64,000 bases of DNA from an uncultured Marinicella sp. (GCA_947502925.1 CANNBS010000001.1:248001-312000), one strand, 5' to 3'; shown: positions 15,588 through 27,606, counted from the first letter of the stretch. Numbers and translations are program-made. The notes: generated by a model not told the origin, from the letters alone.

Positions 15588-16055
15588 TCAAAGGTTTTTA
15601 TTTCCAAAAATTTTTTCCATGACGATATCCGCGCGTTGATAATCGGGATGCGGTCCTCGATGGGTGGTGATAAAACCATGTTGTTTATAGAGTTGCATGG
15701 CGGCTTTGAGTTGTGTGTTTGAAATTAAATAGACTTTCTGGGCGTTTATTTTTTTAAGCTGTTGAAAACAAACGTCCATTAATTGATGTGCTAAACCTTG
15801 ACCACGGTAATCAGGATGGACGGTCATGCGAGCCAGTTCATAGGTGTCTTTATCTTTATGAAATAAAGCACACACAGCCGCGACCTGATCGGTGTCTGTC
15901 AGGCTGATCACATAGCCACCGTCGTCGATTATTTTTTCAGGGTGTTTCGCCAGTGCTTTGTCAGATTCTTCCAATTCAAAGAAATGACTAATCCATCGCT
16001 CATTGAGTCGGATGAATTCAGGCAGGTGTTTGTAATTATTGATGTGGATTTTCAT
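15588..16055 (-). CDS. GNAT-family N-acetyltransferase, probably frameshifted near the C-terminus
   Basis: A 155-residue acetyltransferase with the acetyl-CoA loop HPDYRGQGLAHQLMD (about residues 78-92) and the LYKQHGF motif (about 126-132). It transfers acetyl groups from acetyl-CoA; the substrate is unknown. The frame ends EKIFGNKNL. A one-base shift in the A/T homopolymer at 15606-15616 would instead read EKFLEIKTFEPTMPDEI and continue naturally to a stop at 15541, adding about 15 residues. The sequence past the present stop looks coding, so the gene may be frameshifted in the genome or in the assembly. ATG at 16055 is chosen over a preceding TTG. Confidence 0.85.
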   Translation of the reverse strand: MKIHINNYKHLPEFIRLNERWISHFFELEESDKALAKHPEKIIDDGGYVISLTDTDQVAAVCALFHKDKDTYELARMTVHPDYRGQGLAHQLMDVCFQQLKKINAQKVYLISNTQLKAAMQLYKQHGFITTHRGPHPDYQRADIVMEKIFGNKNL

Positions 16056-16081
16056 CAAACAAGTCAGGATTATTGTTTGTT

Positions 16082-16267
16082 TTATTGCGTTTTTTGGTCT
16101 TGTTGATAAAACCTGTAAGCCAGATAAATAGTGATTGCAACTAAGCCAATCAAAACAACCACCAGGATCAAAGGCAATTTGACTGTGGATGCATCAATTG
16201 TAACCGCAATATAAGAAAAAGCCGTGATAATCATGCCCAAAATGAGGCCGGATATAAACTTATACAT
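16082..16267 (-). CDS. Hypothetical small two-helix membrane protein
   Basis: A 61-residue protein made almost wholly of two hydrophobic segments (about residues 5-25 and 30-52), with a polar, basic C-terminal tail (RFYQQDQKTQ). It starts with a clear ATG and ends 27 bases before the GNAT start, so the two may share a transcript. No family recognised. Small membrane proteins of this kind are often regulators or subunits, but nothing here shows a partner. Confidence 0.55.
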   Translation of the reverse strand: MYKFISGLILGMIITAFSYIAVTIDASTVKLPLILVVVLIGLVAITIYLAYRFYQQDQKTQ

Positions 16268-16356
16268 TATTAATACCTTTGTTAATATCCGTTATTATTT
16301 ATTATTTTTCATTTTTATACCATGATTTAATTTTTATTACTTATTTAAGACACAAA

Positions 16357-16382
16357 AAAACCGATCATTGAGACCGGTTTTT
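16357..16382 (-). terminator. Terminator of the ATP synthase operon
   Basis: On the minus strand an AAACCGG-type stem pairs with CCGGTTT-like sequence and runs into seven T. It lies about 22 bases past the atpC stop codon and closes the nine-gene operon. Confidence 0.8.
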
Positions 16383-16403
16383 CTGTTTCCGTTCATGGAG
16401 TTT

Positions 16404-16826
16404 TTATCCTTTGAGTTTTTTCTTGAGTCGGCTGATGGCCTGAATTTGCGCGACCGCTTTAGCCAGATCGGCCTGAACCTGTGCCAGATCGTACTGCTTG
16501 TTGCTGTCTTGCAGGAGATTTTCAGCTTCTTCTTTGGCTTTAATGGCCGCGGCTTCGTCAATGTCTTTGGCGCGAATCGCGGTGTCGGCAAGTACCGATA
16601 CCAAATCCGGCTGTACCTCTAAGATACCGCCTGAGACATAAAACTCTTGTTCTGTGCCATCGGTGTGGTGAACACGCACCTGACCCGGCTTTAAGCGGGT
16701 AATCAGAGGTGTGTGACGTGGGGCAATGCCTAATTCACCGGAAACACCGCTGGCGATGACCATGGATACATCACCGGAGTAAATGGCATTTTCGGCACTC
16801 ACAATATCACATTTTATGGTCGTCAT
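16404..16826 (-). CDS. atpC: F1Fo ATP synthase epsilon subunit
   Basis: A 140-residue epsilon subunit of usual length. The N-terminal beta-sandwich begins IKCDIVSAENAIYSG and contains GELGIAPRHTPL, the typical contact strand for gamma and the c-ring. The C-terminal helical hairpin (about residues 90-137) is rich in Ala, Lys and Glu. This subunit links the rotor stalk to the c-ring and can inhibit ATP hydrolysis when its helices extend. Last gene of the operon, starting ten bases after atpD and followed by a terminator. Confidence 0.97.
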   Translation of the reverse strand: MTTIKCDIVSAENAIYSGDVSMVIASGVSGELGIAPRHTPLITRLKPGQVRVHHTDGTEQEFYVSGGILEVQPDLVSVLADTAIRAKDIDEAAAIKAKEEAENLLQDSNKQYDLAQVQADLAKAVAQIQAISRLKKKLKG

Positions 16827-16836
16827 TTAATTATCC

Positions 16837-18264
<1,428 letters not shown>

Positions 18265-19125
18265 CTATACGGCGGCTGCGCCGCTGACAATTTCTGAAAT
18301 TTCTTGTGTAATGGCTGCTTGTCTGGCTTTGTTATAAACCAATTGCAGGTCTTTGATTAAATCGCTGGCGTTGTCTGTGGCAGACTTCATCGCCACCATG
18401 CGGGCGGCATGTTCTGAGGCCAGATTTTCAAGCACGCCCTGATAAACCAATGATTCGATATAACGGGTCATCAGATTATCCAGCACGTCCTGGGCATCGG
18501 GCTCATACAGGTAATCCCAGTTGTCGCGTGACACCTGTTCTTCACCGGCCGGTAAAGGCAGTAACTGATCCACCGTCGGTTTCTGGGTCATGGTGTTAAC
18601 AAAGTCATTAAAAGCCAGGTAAACATGGCTGACTTCACCCTGGGTGTAGGCATCCAACATAACTTTAACCACACCAATCAACTCGGCCAGTTTAGGGTTA
18701 TCACCCAACGAGGAAATATTGGCTTTTAAATTAACGCTGCTGTTTTTAAACATCGAAGTGGCTTTATTACCCACCGTCACAACATCAATTTTTTTGCCCT
18801 GCTCTTCCCACTCACGCATGTTAATCACACACTGTTTGAACAAACCGGCATTTAATCCGCCACATAAACCACGGTCGGTGGAAATAATAATGTAGCCGAC
18901 CCGGTCTGCTTTCTGGTCCTGCATAAACGGGTGTTTATATTCCGGCGTTGCCTGGGCCAGGTGATTAATCATTTCCTTGATTTTATTCACATAAGGACGT
19001 GATGTTTCCATCTGGTCCTGGGCTTTTTTAATCTTACTCGCCGAAACCATTTCCAAAGCGGTGGTCACCTTACGGGTGGACTTAACGCTTTTTATTTTGG
19101 TTACGATTTCACTGCCAACTGCCAT
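18265..19125 (-). CDS. atpG: F1Fo ATP synthase gamma subunit
   Basis: A 286-residue rotor-shaft subunit. The N-terminal coiled-coil begins [20 protein letters not shown]; the family signature [14 protein letters not shown] lies at about residues 84-97; the C-terminal helix ([15 protein letters not shown]) completes the shaft that turns inside the alpha-beta hexamer. Length matches other gammaproteobacterial gamma subunits. It sits 23 bases after atpA. Confidence 0.98.
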   Translation of the reverse strand: MAVGSEIVTKIKSVKSTRKVTTALEMVSASKIKKAQDQMETSRPYVNKIKEMINHLAQATPEYKHPFMQDQKADRVGYIIISTDRGLCGGLNAGLFKQCVINMREWEEQGKKIDVVTVGNKATSMFKNSSVNLKANISSLGDNPKLAELIGVVKVMLDAYTQGEVSHVYLAFNDFVNTMTQKPTVDQLLPLPAGEEQVSRDNWDYLYEPDAQDVLDNLMTRYIESLVYQGVLENLASEHAARMVAMKSATDNASDLIKDLQLVYNKARQAAITQEISEIVSGAAAV

Positions 19126-19148
19126 ATCAATTACCTAAAAGGTTTAGA

Positions 19149-20696
19149 TTAATAACTGCCTGTTTTAATAAAATCTTCAACGCCGGCTTTGAGTTTATCC
19201 TCAATATCACTGTTGAAGTCACCGGACTCGTTGATTTCTTTCATTAAAGCTTCCTGGGTGTTGTTCATATGGGCAATCAAGGCTTGCTCAAAATCAATGA
19301 TTTTATCCATCTCAACATCATCCATAAAGCCACGATCAACGGCATACAATGAAACCGCCATCTCAGCCACATTCATGGGTGAGTACTGCTTTTGTTTCAT
19401 CAGTTCTGTCACCCGCTGACCACGTTCTAACTGAGCCCGTGTGGTTTCATCCAGATCTGATGCAAACTGGGCAAACGCCGCCAGTTCACGGTACTGAGCC
19501 AGGGCCAGACGGACACCACCACCGAGCTTTTTAATAATCTTGGTTTGGGCTGCACCACCTACACGTGAGACCGACAAACCGGCGTCAATCGCAGGTCGAA
19601 TACCGGCATTAAATAAGTCAGTACCTAAGAAAATCTGACCATCGGTAATCGAAATCACGTTGGTCGGTACGAAGGCTGACACGTCACCGGCCTGGGTTTC
19701 AATAATCGGTAAAGCGGTTAAGGAACCGGTTTGACCTTTTACTTCACCATCGGTAAAGCGCTCAACATAATCGGCATTGACCCGCGCAGCACGCTCCAAT
19801 AAGCGTGAGTGTAAGTAGAATACATCACCGGGGTAGGCTTCACGGCCCGGAGGACGTTTCAGCAACAGGGACACCTGACGGTAAGCCCAGGCTTGTTTGG
19901 TTAAATCATCATAAGTGATTAAAGCATCCTGACCGCGATCACGGTAGTATTCACCCATGGCACAACCTGAATACGGTGCAATGTATTGCATCGCCGCAGA
20001 ATCAGAAGCTGTTGCCGCCACCACAATGGTGTGATCCATGGCGCCATTTTCTTCTAATTTACGCACCAGTGAAGCCACAGACGATCGTTTCTGACCGATG
20101 GCCACATAAATACAAACAACGCCTGTGCCTTTCTGATTAATAATCGCATCAATCGCAACAGCGGTTTTACCGGTCTGACGGTCACCAATAATCAGCTCTC
20201 GCTGACCACGACCAATCGGCACCATGGCATCAATGGATTTAAGACCGGTTTGCACAGGCTGATCAACCGATTTACGGTCGATAACACCCGGCGCAATTTT
20301 CTCAATCGGAGAGGTTAATTTGGTCTTAATCGGGCCATGTCCATCAATGGGATTACCCAATGAATCAACCACGCGACCTAATAATTCTGGTCCAACAGGC
20401 ACTTCAAGAATACGGCCGGTACATTTGGCTTTATCGCCTTCGGAGATATGACCGTAATCACCCAAAATAACCGCACCCACAGAATCTCGCTCCAGATTCA
20501 GCGCCAGCGCATAGGTGTCACCGGGTAACTCAATCATCTCGCCTTGCATCGCATCGGCCAGGCCGTGGATACGTACAATTCCGTCCTGGGCACTGACAAT
20601 GGTGCCTTCCGTGCGGGCCTCTGACTGAACGTTAAAGTCCTTTATACGGTCTTTAATCAGTTCGCTTATTTCTGATGGATTCAATGTCTTTTGCAT
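19149..20696 (-). CDS. atpA: F1Fo ATP synthase alpha subunit
   Basis: A 515-residue nucleotide-binding, non-catalytic subunit. The Walker A loop GDRQTGKT lies at about residues 169-176 and the family signature [17 protein letters not shown] near residue 365 includes the arginine finger. It begins [18 protein letters not shown], a standard alpha N-terminus that binds delta. The gap to atpH upstream is 47 bases, the longest between the F1 genes, leaving room for local translation control. Confidence 0.99.
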   Translation of the reverse strand: MQKTLNPSEISELIKDRIKDFNVQSEARTEGTIVSAQDGIVRIHGLADAMQGEMIELPGDTYALALNLERDSVGAVILGDYGHISEGDKAKCTGRILEVPVGPELLGRVVDSLGNPIDGHGPIKTKLTSPIEKIAPGVIDRKSVDQPVQTGLKSIDAMVPIGRGQRELIIGDRQTGKTAVAIDAIINQKGTGVVCIYVAIGQKRSSVASLVRKLEENGAMDHTIVVAATASDSAAMQYIAPYSGCAMGEYYRDRGQDALITYDDLTKQAWAYRQVSLLLKRPPGREAYPGDVFYLHSRLLERAARVNADYVERFTDGEVKGQTGSLTALPIIETQAGDVSAFVPTNVISITDGQIFLGTDLFNAGIRPAIDAGLSVSRVGGAAQTKIIKKLGGGVRLALAQYRELAAFAQFASDLDETTRAQLERGQRVTELMKQKQYSPMNVAEMAVSLYAVDRGFMDDVEMDKIIDFEQALIAHMNNTQEALMKEINESGDFNSDIEDKLKAGVEDFIKTGSY

Positions 20697-20743
20697 TGGT
20701 GCTCCTCGTTGCTTTATTTTTTAACCCTAATTGGTTAAAAAAA

Positions 20744-21271
20744 TTAATTAAATAGTTCTGTCTTTAATCGTTCGACTTTACCGCCTAAGGTGCCATCGAT
20801 GACTAAATCGCCACAATAGATTTTGGCGCCGCCCAATAAAGACTCATCAACCTCAATATGAAGGGTGATGTCCTTGCCGATGCGTCGGCTCAGGGCTTCT
20901 GTGAGCCGCTGTTGCTGATCATCGGATAGCGGGGCAGCTGAATAAACATCCACCGTCTGGGCGCCTGAATCCTGTTCGTAATAATGCTGATACTGTTGGG
21001 CCACCTCAGGCAGTAAAGCCAGGCGGTTGTTCTCAATCATTAACTTGATCAGATTGCGGTAATGATTATCTGTGCCATCACCGGCAATCAAAGCCACCAA
21101 CTGGTCATCAGTGACATTCGGGTCACTGAAAATATCGGCCACAGTCTCATGCTCAGCCATACCGGCAGCTATCGCCAACTGATTCTGCCATTCAGCGATT
21201 TTATCCACTGATTTAGCAAATTCGTAGGCCGCTTTTGCATAGGGTCTGGCTAAGGTTATTAACTCACTCAT
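20744..21271 (-). CDS. atpH: F1Fo ATP synthase delta subunit
   Basis: A 175-residue peripheral-stalk subunit linking the top of F1 to the b dimer. The N-terminal helical domain begins LITLARPYAKAAYEFAK, the usual delta start, and the C-terminal part has LLGGAKIYCGDLVIDGTLGG, matching the GG(x)2-I(x)3-D-x2-IDGS-x-RG-type ending. Two bases separate it from the atpF stop codon, implying translational coupling. Confidence 0.97.
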   Translation of the reverse strand: MSELITLARPYAKAAYEFAKSVDKIAEWQNQLAIAAGMAEHETVADIFSDPNVTDDQLVALIAGDGTDNHYRNLIKLMIENNRLALLPEVAQQYQHYYEQDSGAQTVDVYSAAPLSDDQQQRLTEALSRRIGKDITLHIEVDESLLGGAKIYCGDLVIDGTLGGKVERLKTELFN

Positions 21272-21273
21272 GA

Positions 21274-21744
21274 TTAAATCTCTGCGATTAATTCATCCAA
21301 TAACTGGGCGTGTTTTTGTGCGTCAATTTCTTTGCTGATTAATTTTTCGGCGCCGGCCACGGCTAAGGTCGAAACCTGTTGACGCAACTGCTCGCGAGCG
21401 CGATTGACCTGTTGTTCAATCTCCGCTTCAGCCGCTGTCATCTGACGTTCTTTTTCAGCCAGTGCTTCGCTTTTAGCCTGATCTTTGACTTTATTTGCCA
21501 CCTGATTAGCCTGCTCTTTAATTTGGCCGGCCTGTTCTTTGGCTTCAATAATCAACGTATCGACTTTGGCTTTGGCACGTTCTAATTCTTTCTCAGCACG
21601 ATCGCCGGCTGCTAAACCGTCGGCAATCTTTTGTTCACGCTCTTGCATAGCACCCAAGATTACCGGCCAGATGTACTTCATGGTAATCCAGATCACTGCG
21701 AAAAAGACCACCATTTGAATGATTAATGTTGCGTTAATGCTCAT
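21274..21744 (-). CDS. atpF: F1Fo ATP synthase b subunit
   Basis: A 156-residue stalk subunit. One membrane helix (about residues 5-24, IIQMVVFFAVIWITMKYIWP) is followed by a long charged helix rich in Ala, Glu, Lys and Gln that forms a dimeric coiled coil. A single copy is present, as in E. coli, with no b' gene. It holds F1 to the a subunit and acts as stator. Confidence 0.97.
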   Translation of the reverse strand: MSINATLIIQMVVFFAVIWITMKYIWPVILGAMQEREQKIADGLAAGDRAEKELERAKAKVDTLIIEAKEQAGQIKEQANQVANKVKDQAKSEALAEKERQMTAAEAEIEQQVNRAREQLRQQVSTLAVAGAEKLISKEIDAQKHAQLLDELIAEI

Positions 21745-21783
21745 CTTATGTACTCCGAGGTTATCTGTCGCGGGATGCTCTTA

Positions 21784-22080
<297 letters not shown>

Positions 22081-22105
22081 TTATAAAAATTAAAATAATT
22101 AAAAA

Positions 22106-22978
<873 letters not shown>

Positions 22979-22983
22979 TTATC

Positions 22984-23361
22984 TCACTTAAAAGAGGTTA
23001 ACAAAGCCACCCAAAAAGCCAACAGGGTGACAATAAAACCAATTAATAAAGCCATTAATTGGAATGAAAACTGTGTGATGGCCACATAAAACAAAGCGCC
23101 AATCACGATAAATTTAAGGATTTCACCTTTGACCATTTTTCCTACCATGGCTTGATCCGGCGAAAACGGCCAAGCCACGATAAAAGCAAACATCAAGGAC
23201 CCCAAGGTACTTATCAGCGCACCTGCCAAAGCAGAAACCGCTGCCGCTTGACCTTGGAACAGCCAAAAAAATACGGCTGTCAAAACACCAATCAGTAATT
23301 GATACAGGGGTATTTTAAAAACCGTTTTTTTGACTTCTTGCCAGGAAAATTCAGTGGTCAT
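22984..23361 (-). CDS. atpI: ATP synthase assembly protein I (AtpI)
   Basis: A 125-residue protein with four predicted membrane helices, first gene of the atp operon. AtpI helps assemble the c-ring or supply magnesium and is not essential for activity in most species. Sequence conservation in this family is low; the call rests on helix pattern, length and position. The AGALISTLGSLMFA segment (about residues 42-55) resembles the family's conserved glycine-rich stretch. A GAGG site lies before the ATG. Confidence 0.9.
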   Translation of the reverse strand: MTTEFSWQEVKKTVFKIPLYQLLIGVLTAVFFWLFQGQAAAVSALAGALISTLGSLMFAFIVAWPFSPDQAMVGKMVKGEILKFIVIGALFYVAITQFSFQLMALLIGFIVTLLAFWVALLTSFK

Positions 23362-23434
23362 TAAGGCCTCACATCCTCATGACATCTAACCACCTTAATC
23401 GATGGTAAGAATTGCCGTTGCTAAAAGCGGGTGC

Positions 23435-23463
23435 ATTATAAAGGCTTCACCCACGCAAAGCAA
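23435..23463 (-). promoter_or_regulatory. Promoter for the ATP synthase operon
   Basis: On the minus strand a perfect TATAAT -10 (23435-23440) is spaced 17 bases from a TTGCTT -35 (23458-23463, TTG conserved). The predicted leader to atpI is about 67 bases. Confidence 0.55.
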
Positions 23464-23514
23464 CGTTTTTAGAACAAATTTAACACTGGCTTCATGGCCT
23501 TTATCGCCGTCTTT

Positions 23515-24441
23515 TTAGTCTGCACCGGGTATCCATTTGCTTGATTTACGCGCCCGTGGATGACTGCGATCATAGACTTCGGCCAAATGCTGGAAATTCA
23601 AATGGGTGTAAATTTGCGTGGTTGACAGATCCGCATGACCCAACATATCTTGTACCGCACGCAGATCGCCTGAAGATTCCAGCATATGACTGGCGAAAGA
23701 ATGCCGCAGTAAATGTGGATAGACCCGCTGCCACAGACCTTGTTGCTGTGCCCAGTGTTTAACCCGGGCCTGGATACTGCGTGGCTTTAGCCGGTCACCC
23801 CGGTTGGACACGAACACCCAGTCCACACTGCCTTGATTCATCTGGCGGCAATCATCTTGCCAGCTTGTCAGTGCTTTCAGGGCTTGTCGCCCCACCGGCA
23901 CCACCCGGGTTTTCTGACCTTTACCCAGTAATCGCACCAGTCCTTCGGGGCGGTTAATATCAGACCATTGTAAACGGCTCAATTCAGATAAACGCAGACC
24001 GGAGGAATAAAACAGCTCAAGCAATGCCTTGTCACGGCGCTCAAGTGGTGTGCGCTGTGGAATATCCAGTAACTGAAAAACCATGTCCACATCCAGCACT
24101 TCGGGTAATTTTCGGCCGATTTTCGGGGCATTCACTAAAGTCACCGGATTATGCTCAAGCGGACAATTGGGCGCCTGAACAAGAAAATCAAAAAAATTAA
24201 CTAAACTGGAACGATAGCGTGCCACAGTTTTAGCGGCCTTACCATCGGCTGATTGCTGTCGTAAAAAGTGACGCACATGATCGCTGTCCACTGCACAAAT
24301 GTCCTCACGCGCTGACTCTGCTAAGGTGCTAATAAATAAGGTCACATCCCGGCGGGCGGCCGAGACTGTGTGCGGCGATAACTGGCGAATATCCTGTAAA
24401 AAACTGAGATAGGCCTCAAGACATGGCTTGATTTGAATCAT
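23515..24441 (-). CDS. xerC: Tyrosine recombinase XerC
   Basis: A 308-residue site-specific recombinase that, with XerD, resolves chromosome dimers at dif during division. All catalytic residues are visible: Arg150 (SGLRLSEL), Lys174 (GKGQKTR), His243 and Arg246 (HLLRHSFASHM), His269 (LGHADLSTTQ) and Tyr278 (IYTH). The N-terminal SAM-like DNA-binding domain covers residues 1-90. The start MIQIKPCLEAY at 24441 fits the family; an open frame running further upstream is not protein-like. The start overlaps the end of the DUF484 gene by 26 bases, the conserved dapF-DUF484-xerC order. Confidence 0.96.
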   Translation of the reverse strand: MIQIKPCLEAYLSFLQDIRQLSPHTVSAARRDVTLFISTLAESAREDICAVDSDHVRHFLRQQSADGKAAKTVARYRSSLVNFFDFLVQAPNCPLEHNPVTLVNAPKIGRKLPEVLDVDMVFQLLDIPQRTPLERRDKALLELFYSSGLRLSELSRLQWSDINRPEGLVRLLGKGQKTRVVPVGRQALKALTSWQDDCRQMNQGSVDWVFVSNRGDRLKPRSIQARVKHWAQQQGLWQRVYPHLLRHSFASHMLESSGDLRAVQDMLGHADLSTTQIYTHLNFQHLAEVYDRSHPRARKSSKWIPGAD

Positions 24442-25153
24442 GGTTAGATGGGTTGCTTTGGGGCATGTCGCTGTCTTTCTGCTGGCCATGTTTAGACACT
24501 TTACTGGCAAAAAAATGACTGATGATATGACCCAGTTTTTGCAGAATATCACTGGCCGCATGGGGCATAAATTTCTCCTCGTCAGTACTGGCAAAACCCA
24601 GCAAACCATAACTCGCTTGAGGCCCCAACGGAATGATAATGGCCGATCGAATGTCTTTGTAAGCGCCGAACATGGCCTCGATTTGTGATTGGGGTAAACG
24701 ACCGGATAAGGGTTCAGACTGATGCTGAAAAACCGTAAACTGACTTTTCTGGGCCGCGGTTAACGCTTCACAGTGGGTACTGGGTAAATCTTGTAAAAAC
24801 GCCTGTCGACAGCTGATTTTAAAATAATCACTGGCAAAATGGCTTTGTACAAAATCCACAAAACGACTTAAAAAATCTGCGCTGTCAGACACTGCCAGTT
24901 CCACCAGCAACTCATAGACCCGATTCATCAGTGTTTCGTTAATTTTGGCATGATGGATCAGCTGTTTAATTTGATTTTTCAGCTGTTGGTTTTGTTGTTG
25001 CAGGCTTTTCGCCTGATAGGTCGCCATCTGTTGCAACTGACCTTGTTCATCGGCCACCGACAACTCTTGCAACAACGCCGGATTGTCCGCAAAAAACCGC
25101 GGGTGCTCTTGCAAATAAGCCACAATGTCTTGTTTTGAAATGGATTCACGCAT
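24416..25153 (-). CDS. DUF484 family protein
   Basis: A 245-residue protein found between dapF and xerC in many gammaproteobacteria. Residues about 10-30 contain the conserved VAYLQEHPRFFADNPALL opening. A glutamine-rich coiled coil follows (about 40-75), then a GAF-like domain containing SAIIIPLG and GLLGFASTDEEKF. Function is unknown; a sensory or regulatory GAF role is inferred from the fold. The start at 25153 is chosen because the family begins here, although the frame is open further upstream. It overlaps the dapF stop region by eight bases. Confidence 0.92.
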   Translation of the reverse strand: MRESISKQDIVAYLQEHPRFFADNPALLQELSVADEQGQLQQMATYQAKSLQQQNQQLKNQIKQLIHHAKINETLMNRVYELLVELAVSDSADFLSRFVDFVQSHFASDYFKISCRQAFLQDLPSTHCEALTAAQKSQFTVFQHQSEPLSGRLPQSQIEAMFGAYKDIRSAIIIPLGPQASYGLLGFASTDEEKFMPHAASDILQKLGHIISHFFASKVSKHGQQKDSDMPQSNPSNHDSNQAMS

Positions 25154-25940
25154 AAATTTGTCCTTGATAAACCGATTTGGCCGGCCCAATAAGACTGATT
25201 TTATCACAATCAGCGCCAAGTAAAACCTGTAAATCACCTCCGGGCATAGAGACTTTGGTTTCAAGTGCACCCTGAAAATAATGACGCATCACAATGGCAG
25301 CAGCCGCTGCACCGCTGCCACAAGCCAAAGTTTCACCGGCACCGCGCTCATGAATTCGGATTTTAACGTGTTGCTCGTCGATTATTTGCATTAGCTCGAG
25401 ATTAATACCTGAATCAAAGTAAGGGCTGATTAGGGTGGCTATTTTGGTTAAATGGTCAGCCTCGATTTCATCGCTGACGATAACACAATGCGGGTTGCCG
25501 ACATCCACCACATAGGCAGTCACCGTTGTTCCCGCTAAACTCAATTGACGCTTTTCATGGCGATATGGCTGTTGCAGCGTAATGACCGTGTGGCCATCCC
25601 TGTTGTGGTTTAATTCAACCGGGCCACCGACCCCGTGAATGGTCATCGGCATCGCCTGGTGTTTGTTTTTTAAATACAAGGCAATGGCGCGCTGACCGTT
25701 TCCACACTGTTCAGCCGGACGGCCATCGGCATTAAAAAACTGATAATACTGACTGCCGTTCTTCCGGTACAGATAAATCAATTGATCAAAACCAACACCA
25801 TAGCGCCGATCAGACCAGCGTTTAATGGCTGCAGCCGGTGGCGGCAACGTCAGGCCATCAGGCTGTGAGTCGGCATCCAACAACATAAAGTCATTGCCCA
25901 AACCATGCATTTTTTCAAATTGGTAGGCGGGCTTGCTCAT
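25146..25940 (-). CDS. dapF: Diaminopimelate epimerase DapF
   Basis: A 264-residue cytoplasmic enzyme converting LL- to meso-diaminopimelate for lysine and peptidoglycan. Both catalytic cysteines are present: Cys79 in QCGNGQRA and Cys207 in ACGSGAAAA. The N-terminus MHGLGNDFMLLDA is diagnostic. It overlaps the lptM gene upstream by 26 bases and the DUF484 gene downstream by eight, so the four genes are translated as one unit. Confidence 0.98.
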   Translation of the reverse strand: MSKPAYQFEKMHGLGNDFMLLDADSQPDGLTLPPPAAAIKRWSDRRYGVGFDQLIYLYRKNGSQYYQFFNADGRPAEQCGNGQRAIALYLKNKHQAMPMTIHGVGGPVELNHNRDGHTVITLQQPYRHEKRQLSLAGTTVTAYVVDVGNPHCVIVSDEIEADHLTKIATLISPYFDSGINLELMQIIDEQHVKIRIHERGAGETLACGSGAAAAAIVMRHYFQGALETKVSMPGGDLQVLLGADCDKISLIGPAKSVYQGQIYA

Positions 25941-26112
25941 TGTTTTCGGGCATTGTGTTATGGTTTACCTGACTTACGGCCGTTTCCTCCGGGTGGTATA
26001 AATCACCCTTATTGCCACAGCCGCTAAAGGTGAAGCACAGTGCTAACAGAACACCCGCTTTACAGACTGTGATTAATTGAGGTTTAAGCCGGTGTATTTT
26101 GACGAAAATCAT
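25915..26112 (-). CDS. lptM: LPS translocon maturation lipoprotein LptM (YifL)
   Basis: A 65-residue lipoprotein. The signal peptide has a hydrophobic stretch (about 17-30) and lipobox FSGC with Cys32, followed by the family hallmark GNKGDLYHPEE. LptM binds the LptD-LptE translocon and helps oxidise LptD in E. coli; here the role is inferred from sequence and from the conserved place before dapF. The C-terminal tail is polar and variable, as is normal. Confidence 0.88.
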   Translation of the reverse strand: MIFVKIHRLKPQLITVCKAGVLLALCFTFSGCGNKGDLYHPEETAVSQVNHNTMPENNEQARLPI

Positions 26113-26144
26113 TCGGGTTCTCTGTCTTCTGAATAATGAAGAGA

Positions 26145-26150
26145 TATAAT
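26145..26150 (+). promoter_or_regulatory. -10 element for the esterase-birA genes
   Basis: A perfect TATAAT at 26145-26150 lies 18 bases before the first ATG of the esterase gene; the -35 (CTGTCT at 26122) is weak. The gap to the divergent lptM gene is only 55 bases. Confidence 0.35.
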
Positions 26151-26167
26151 AGAGCGCATTTCAAAAG

Positions 26168-26836
26168 ATGACAAGCCATAACATGCTCGAATATATCACC
26201 GCTGACACCGGCAACAACCCTGACTATCTGATTATCTGGCTACACGGTTTAGGCGCCGATGGCCATGATTTTGAACCGGTGGTGCCGCAATTTAAAAACC
26301 CGAAACATACTTTTCGCTTTATTTTTCCGCATGCACCGGTACAGCCGGTAACCATCAATGGCAGTATGGCGATGCGTGCCTGGTATGACATATTGGCCAT
26401 GGACATAAACCGGGAAGTGGATAAGGCCGGCATTTTAAAATCAGTACAGCTGATCGAAGCCTTAATCGACCAGCAATTAAAAGATGGTTTTAAAGCCGAA
26501 CAGATAGTGCTGGCGGGCTTTTCGCAAGGTGGCGCCCTGGCTTTACATATGGCGCTGACCGCCTCGCGCAAGCTGGCTGCGGTTATCGCCTTAAGTTGTT
26601 ATTTGCCAATACCCGGGGTCTTAAACAAGCAAAGTACTTTCATCAATAAAGACACGCCGTTTTTTATGGCGCACGGCCAGCATGACCCGGTTGTGCCCTT
26701 TGCCCTGGGCGAACAAAGCAAAGACCAGTTGATAAAGGCCGGTTTTAGCGTGAATTGGCGCCATTACCCGATTCAACATGGTGTCGACATGAATGAACTG
26801 AACGACATCAAATCGTTTTTGTTGTCGCTACCATGA
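26168..26836 (+). CDS. Carboxylesterase / acyl-protein thioesterase-like hydrolase
   Basis: A 222-residue alpha/beta hydrolase of the phospholipase/carboxylesterase family. The LHGLGADGHDF oxyanion segment is at about residues 25-35; the nucleophile is Ser119 in GFSQGGAL; acid Asp173 and His204 (QHGVD) complete the triad. Family members cleave short-chain carboxylic or acyl-thioester bonds in the cytoplasm. An ATG at 26183 is an equally possible start, since neither has a clear ribosome site. Its stop overlaps the birA start (ATGA). Confidence 0.92.
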   Translation: MTSHNMLEYITADTGNNPDYLIIWLHGLGADGHDFEPVVPQFKNPKHTFRFIFPHAPVQPVTINGSMAMRAWYDILAMDINREVDKAGILKSVQLIEALIDQQLKDGFKAEQIVLAGFSQGGALALHMALTASRKLAAVIALSCYLPIPGVLNKQSTFINKDTPFFMAHGQHDPVVPFALGEQSKDQLIKAGFSVNWRHYPIQHGVDMNELNDIKSFLLSLP

Positions 26837-27606
26837 CCGGTGACGCCGGCGATGATTTATTTACCTATTCTCAACGCTTGCAAAACAATCATTCGGACCT
26901 GACTATTGAAATCGTGGCGAATACGGTATCAACCCAACAACAGGTGGCACCTGATTCGGTTCTAATTGCAGACAGCCAGCAAGCGGGAGTGGGACGTCGT
27001 GGCAACCACTGGCTCAGCCCACCGGGTCAGGCCATCAGCCTGTCGTATCGTTTTTGTTTGCCTTTGAAAGCGGCTGAACTCAGTGGTTTTCAGTTAACCG
27101 CGGCTTTAGCGGTGACAGCAACCATGCGGCATTTTGGCTGCCCGTCCCAGCGCCTGCTGAAATGGCCCAATGACCTGTGTTTATCGCAGCGAAAATTCGG
27201 TGGTATTTTAATTAACCTCAGCCCCGGCAAAGACCGCCAAAGCACCGAGATGATTGTTGGCATTGGCCTAAACTGGTGTCTTAGCGACGCGACACTGGCC
27301 TCCATCGACCAGCCGGTTTGTAATATCCCTTTAAAAAACAAACCCCACCGAGGCGTGTTTATCGATCAATTGTTAAGTCAACTAAAACAGGCGAATCAGC
27401 GCTTCTGTGATTATGGGTTGGCGCCTTTTTTGGAAGAATGGTCCGAACAAGACAGTTTGCTCGGCTGTCACCTGGAATTACAACAAGGCCAACAAACAAT
27501 CATCGGTGAATACGCCGGCTTAAGCCCGCGCGGCGAATTACAAATCAGGAAAAAAGACCAAATCGAATGTTTTGGCAGTGGCGAAGTCCGGGTTCGGCCT
27601 TTATAA
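26833..27606 (+). CDS. birA: Biotin--[acetyl-CoA-carboxylase] ligase, catalytic domain only
   Basis: A 257-residue ligase that attaches biotin to the carboxylase carrier protein. Visible motifs are GVGRRGNHWLSPPGQAISLS (biotinyl-AMP loop, GRGRxGRxW type), LKWPNDL and GGILI. The N-terminal helix-turn-helix present in the E. coli protein is absent, so this copy should not act as the biotin operon repressor. The C-terminal SH3-like domain is present (residues about 210-257). It overlaps the esterase gene by four bases and runs into a SPOR-like gene 37 bases later. Confidence 0.92.
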   Translation: MTGDAGDDLFTYSQRLQNNHSDLTIEIVANTVSTQQQVAPDSVLIADSQQAGVGRRGNHWLSPPGQAISLSYRFCLPLKAAELSGFQLTAALAVTATMRHFGCPSQRLLKWPNDLCLSQRKFGGILINLSPGKDRQSTEMIVGIGLNWCLSDATLASIDQPVCNIPLKNKPHRGVFIDQLLSQLKQANQRFCDYGLAPFLEEWSEQDSLLGCHLELQQGQQTIIGEYAGLSPRGELQIRKKDQIECFGSGEVRVRPL

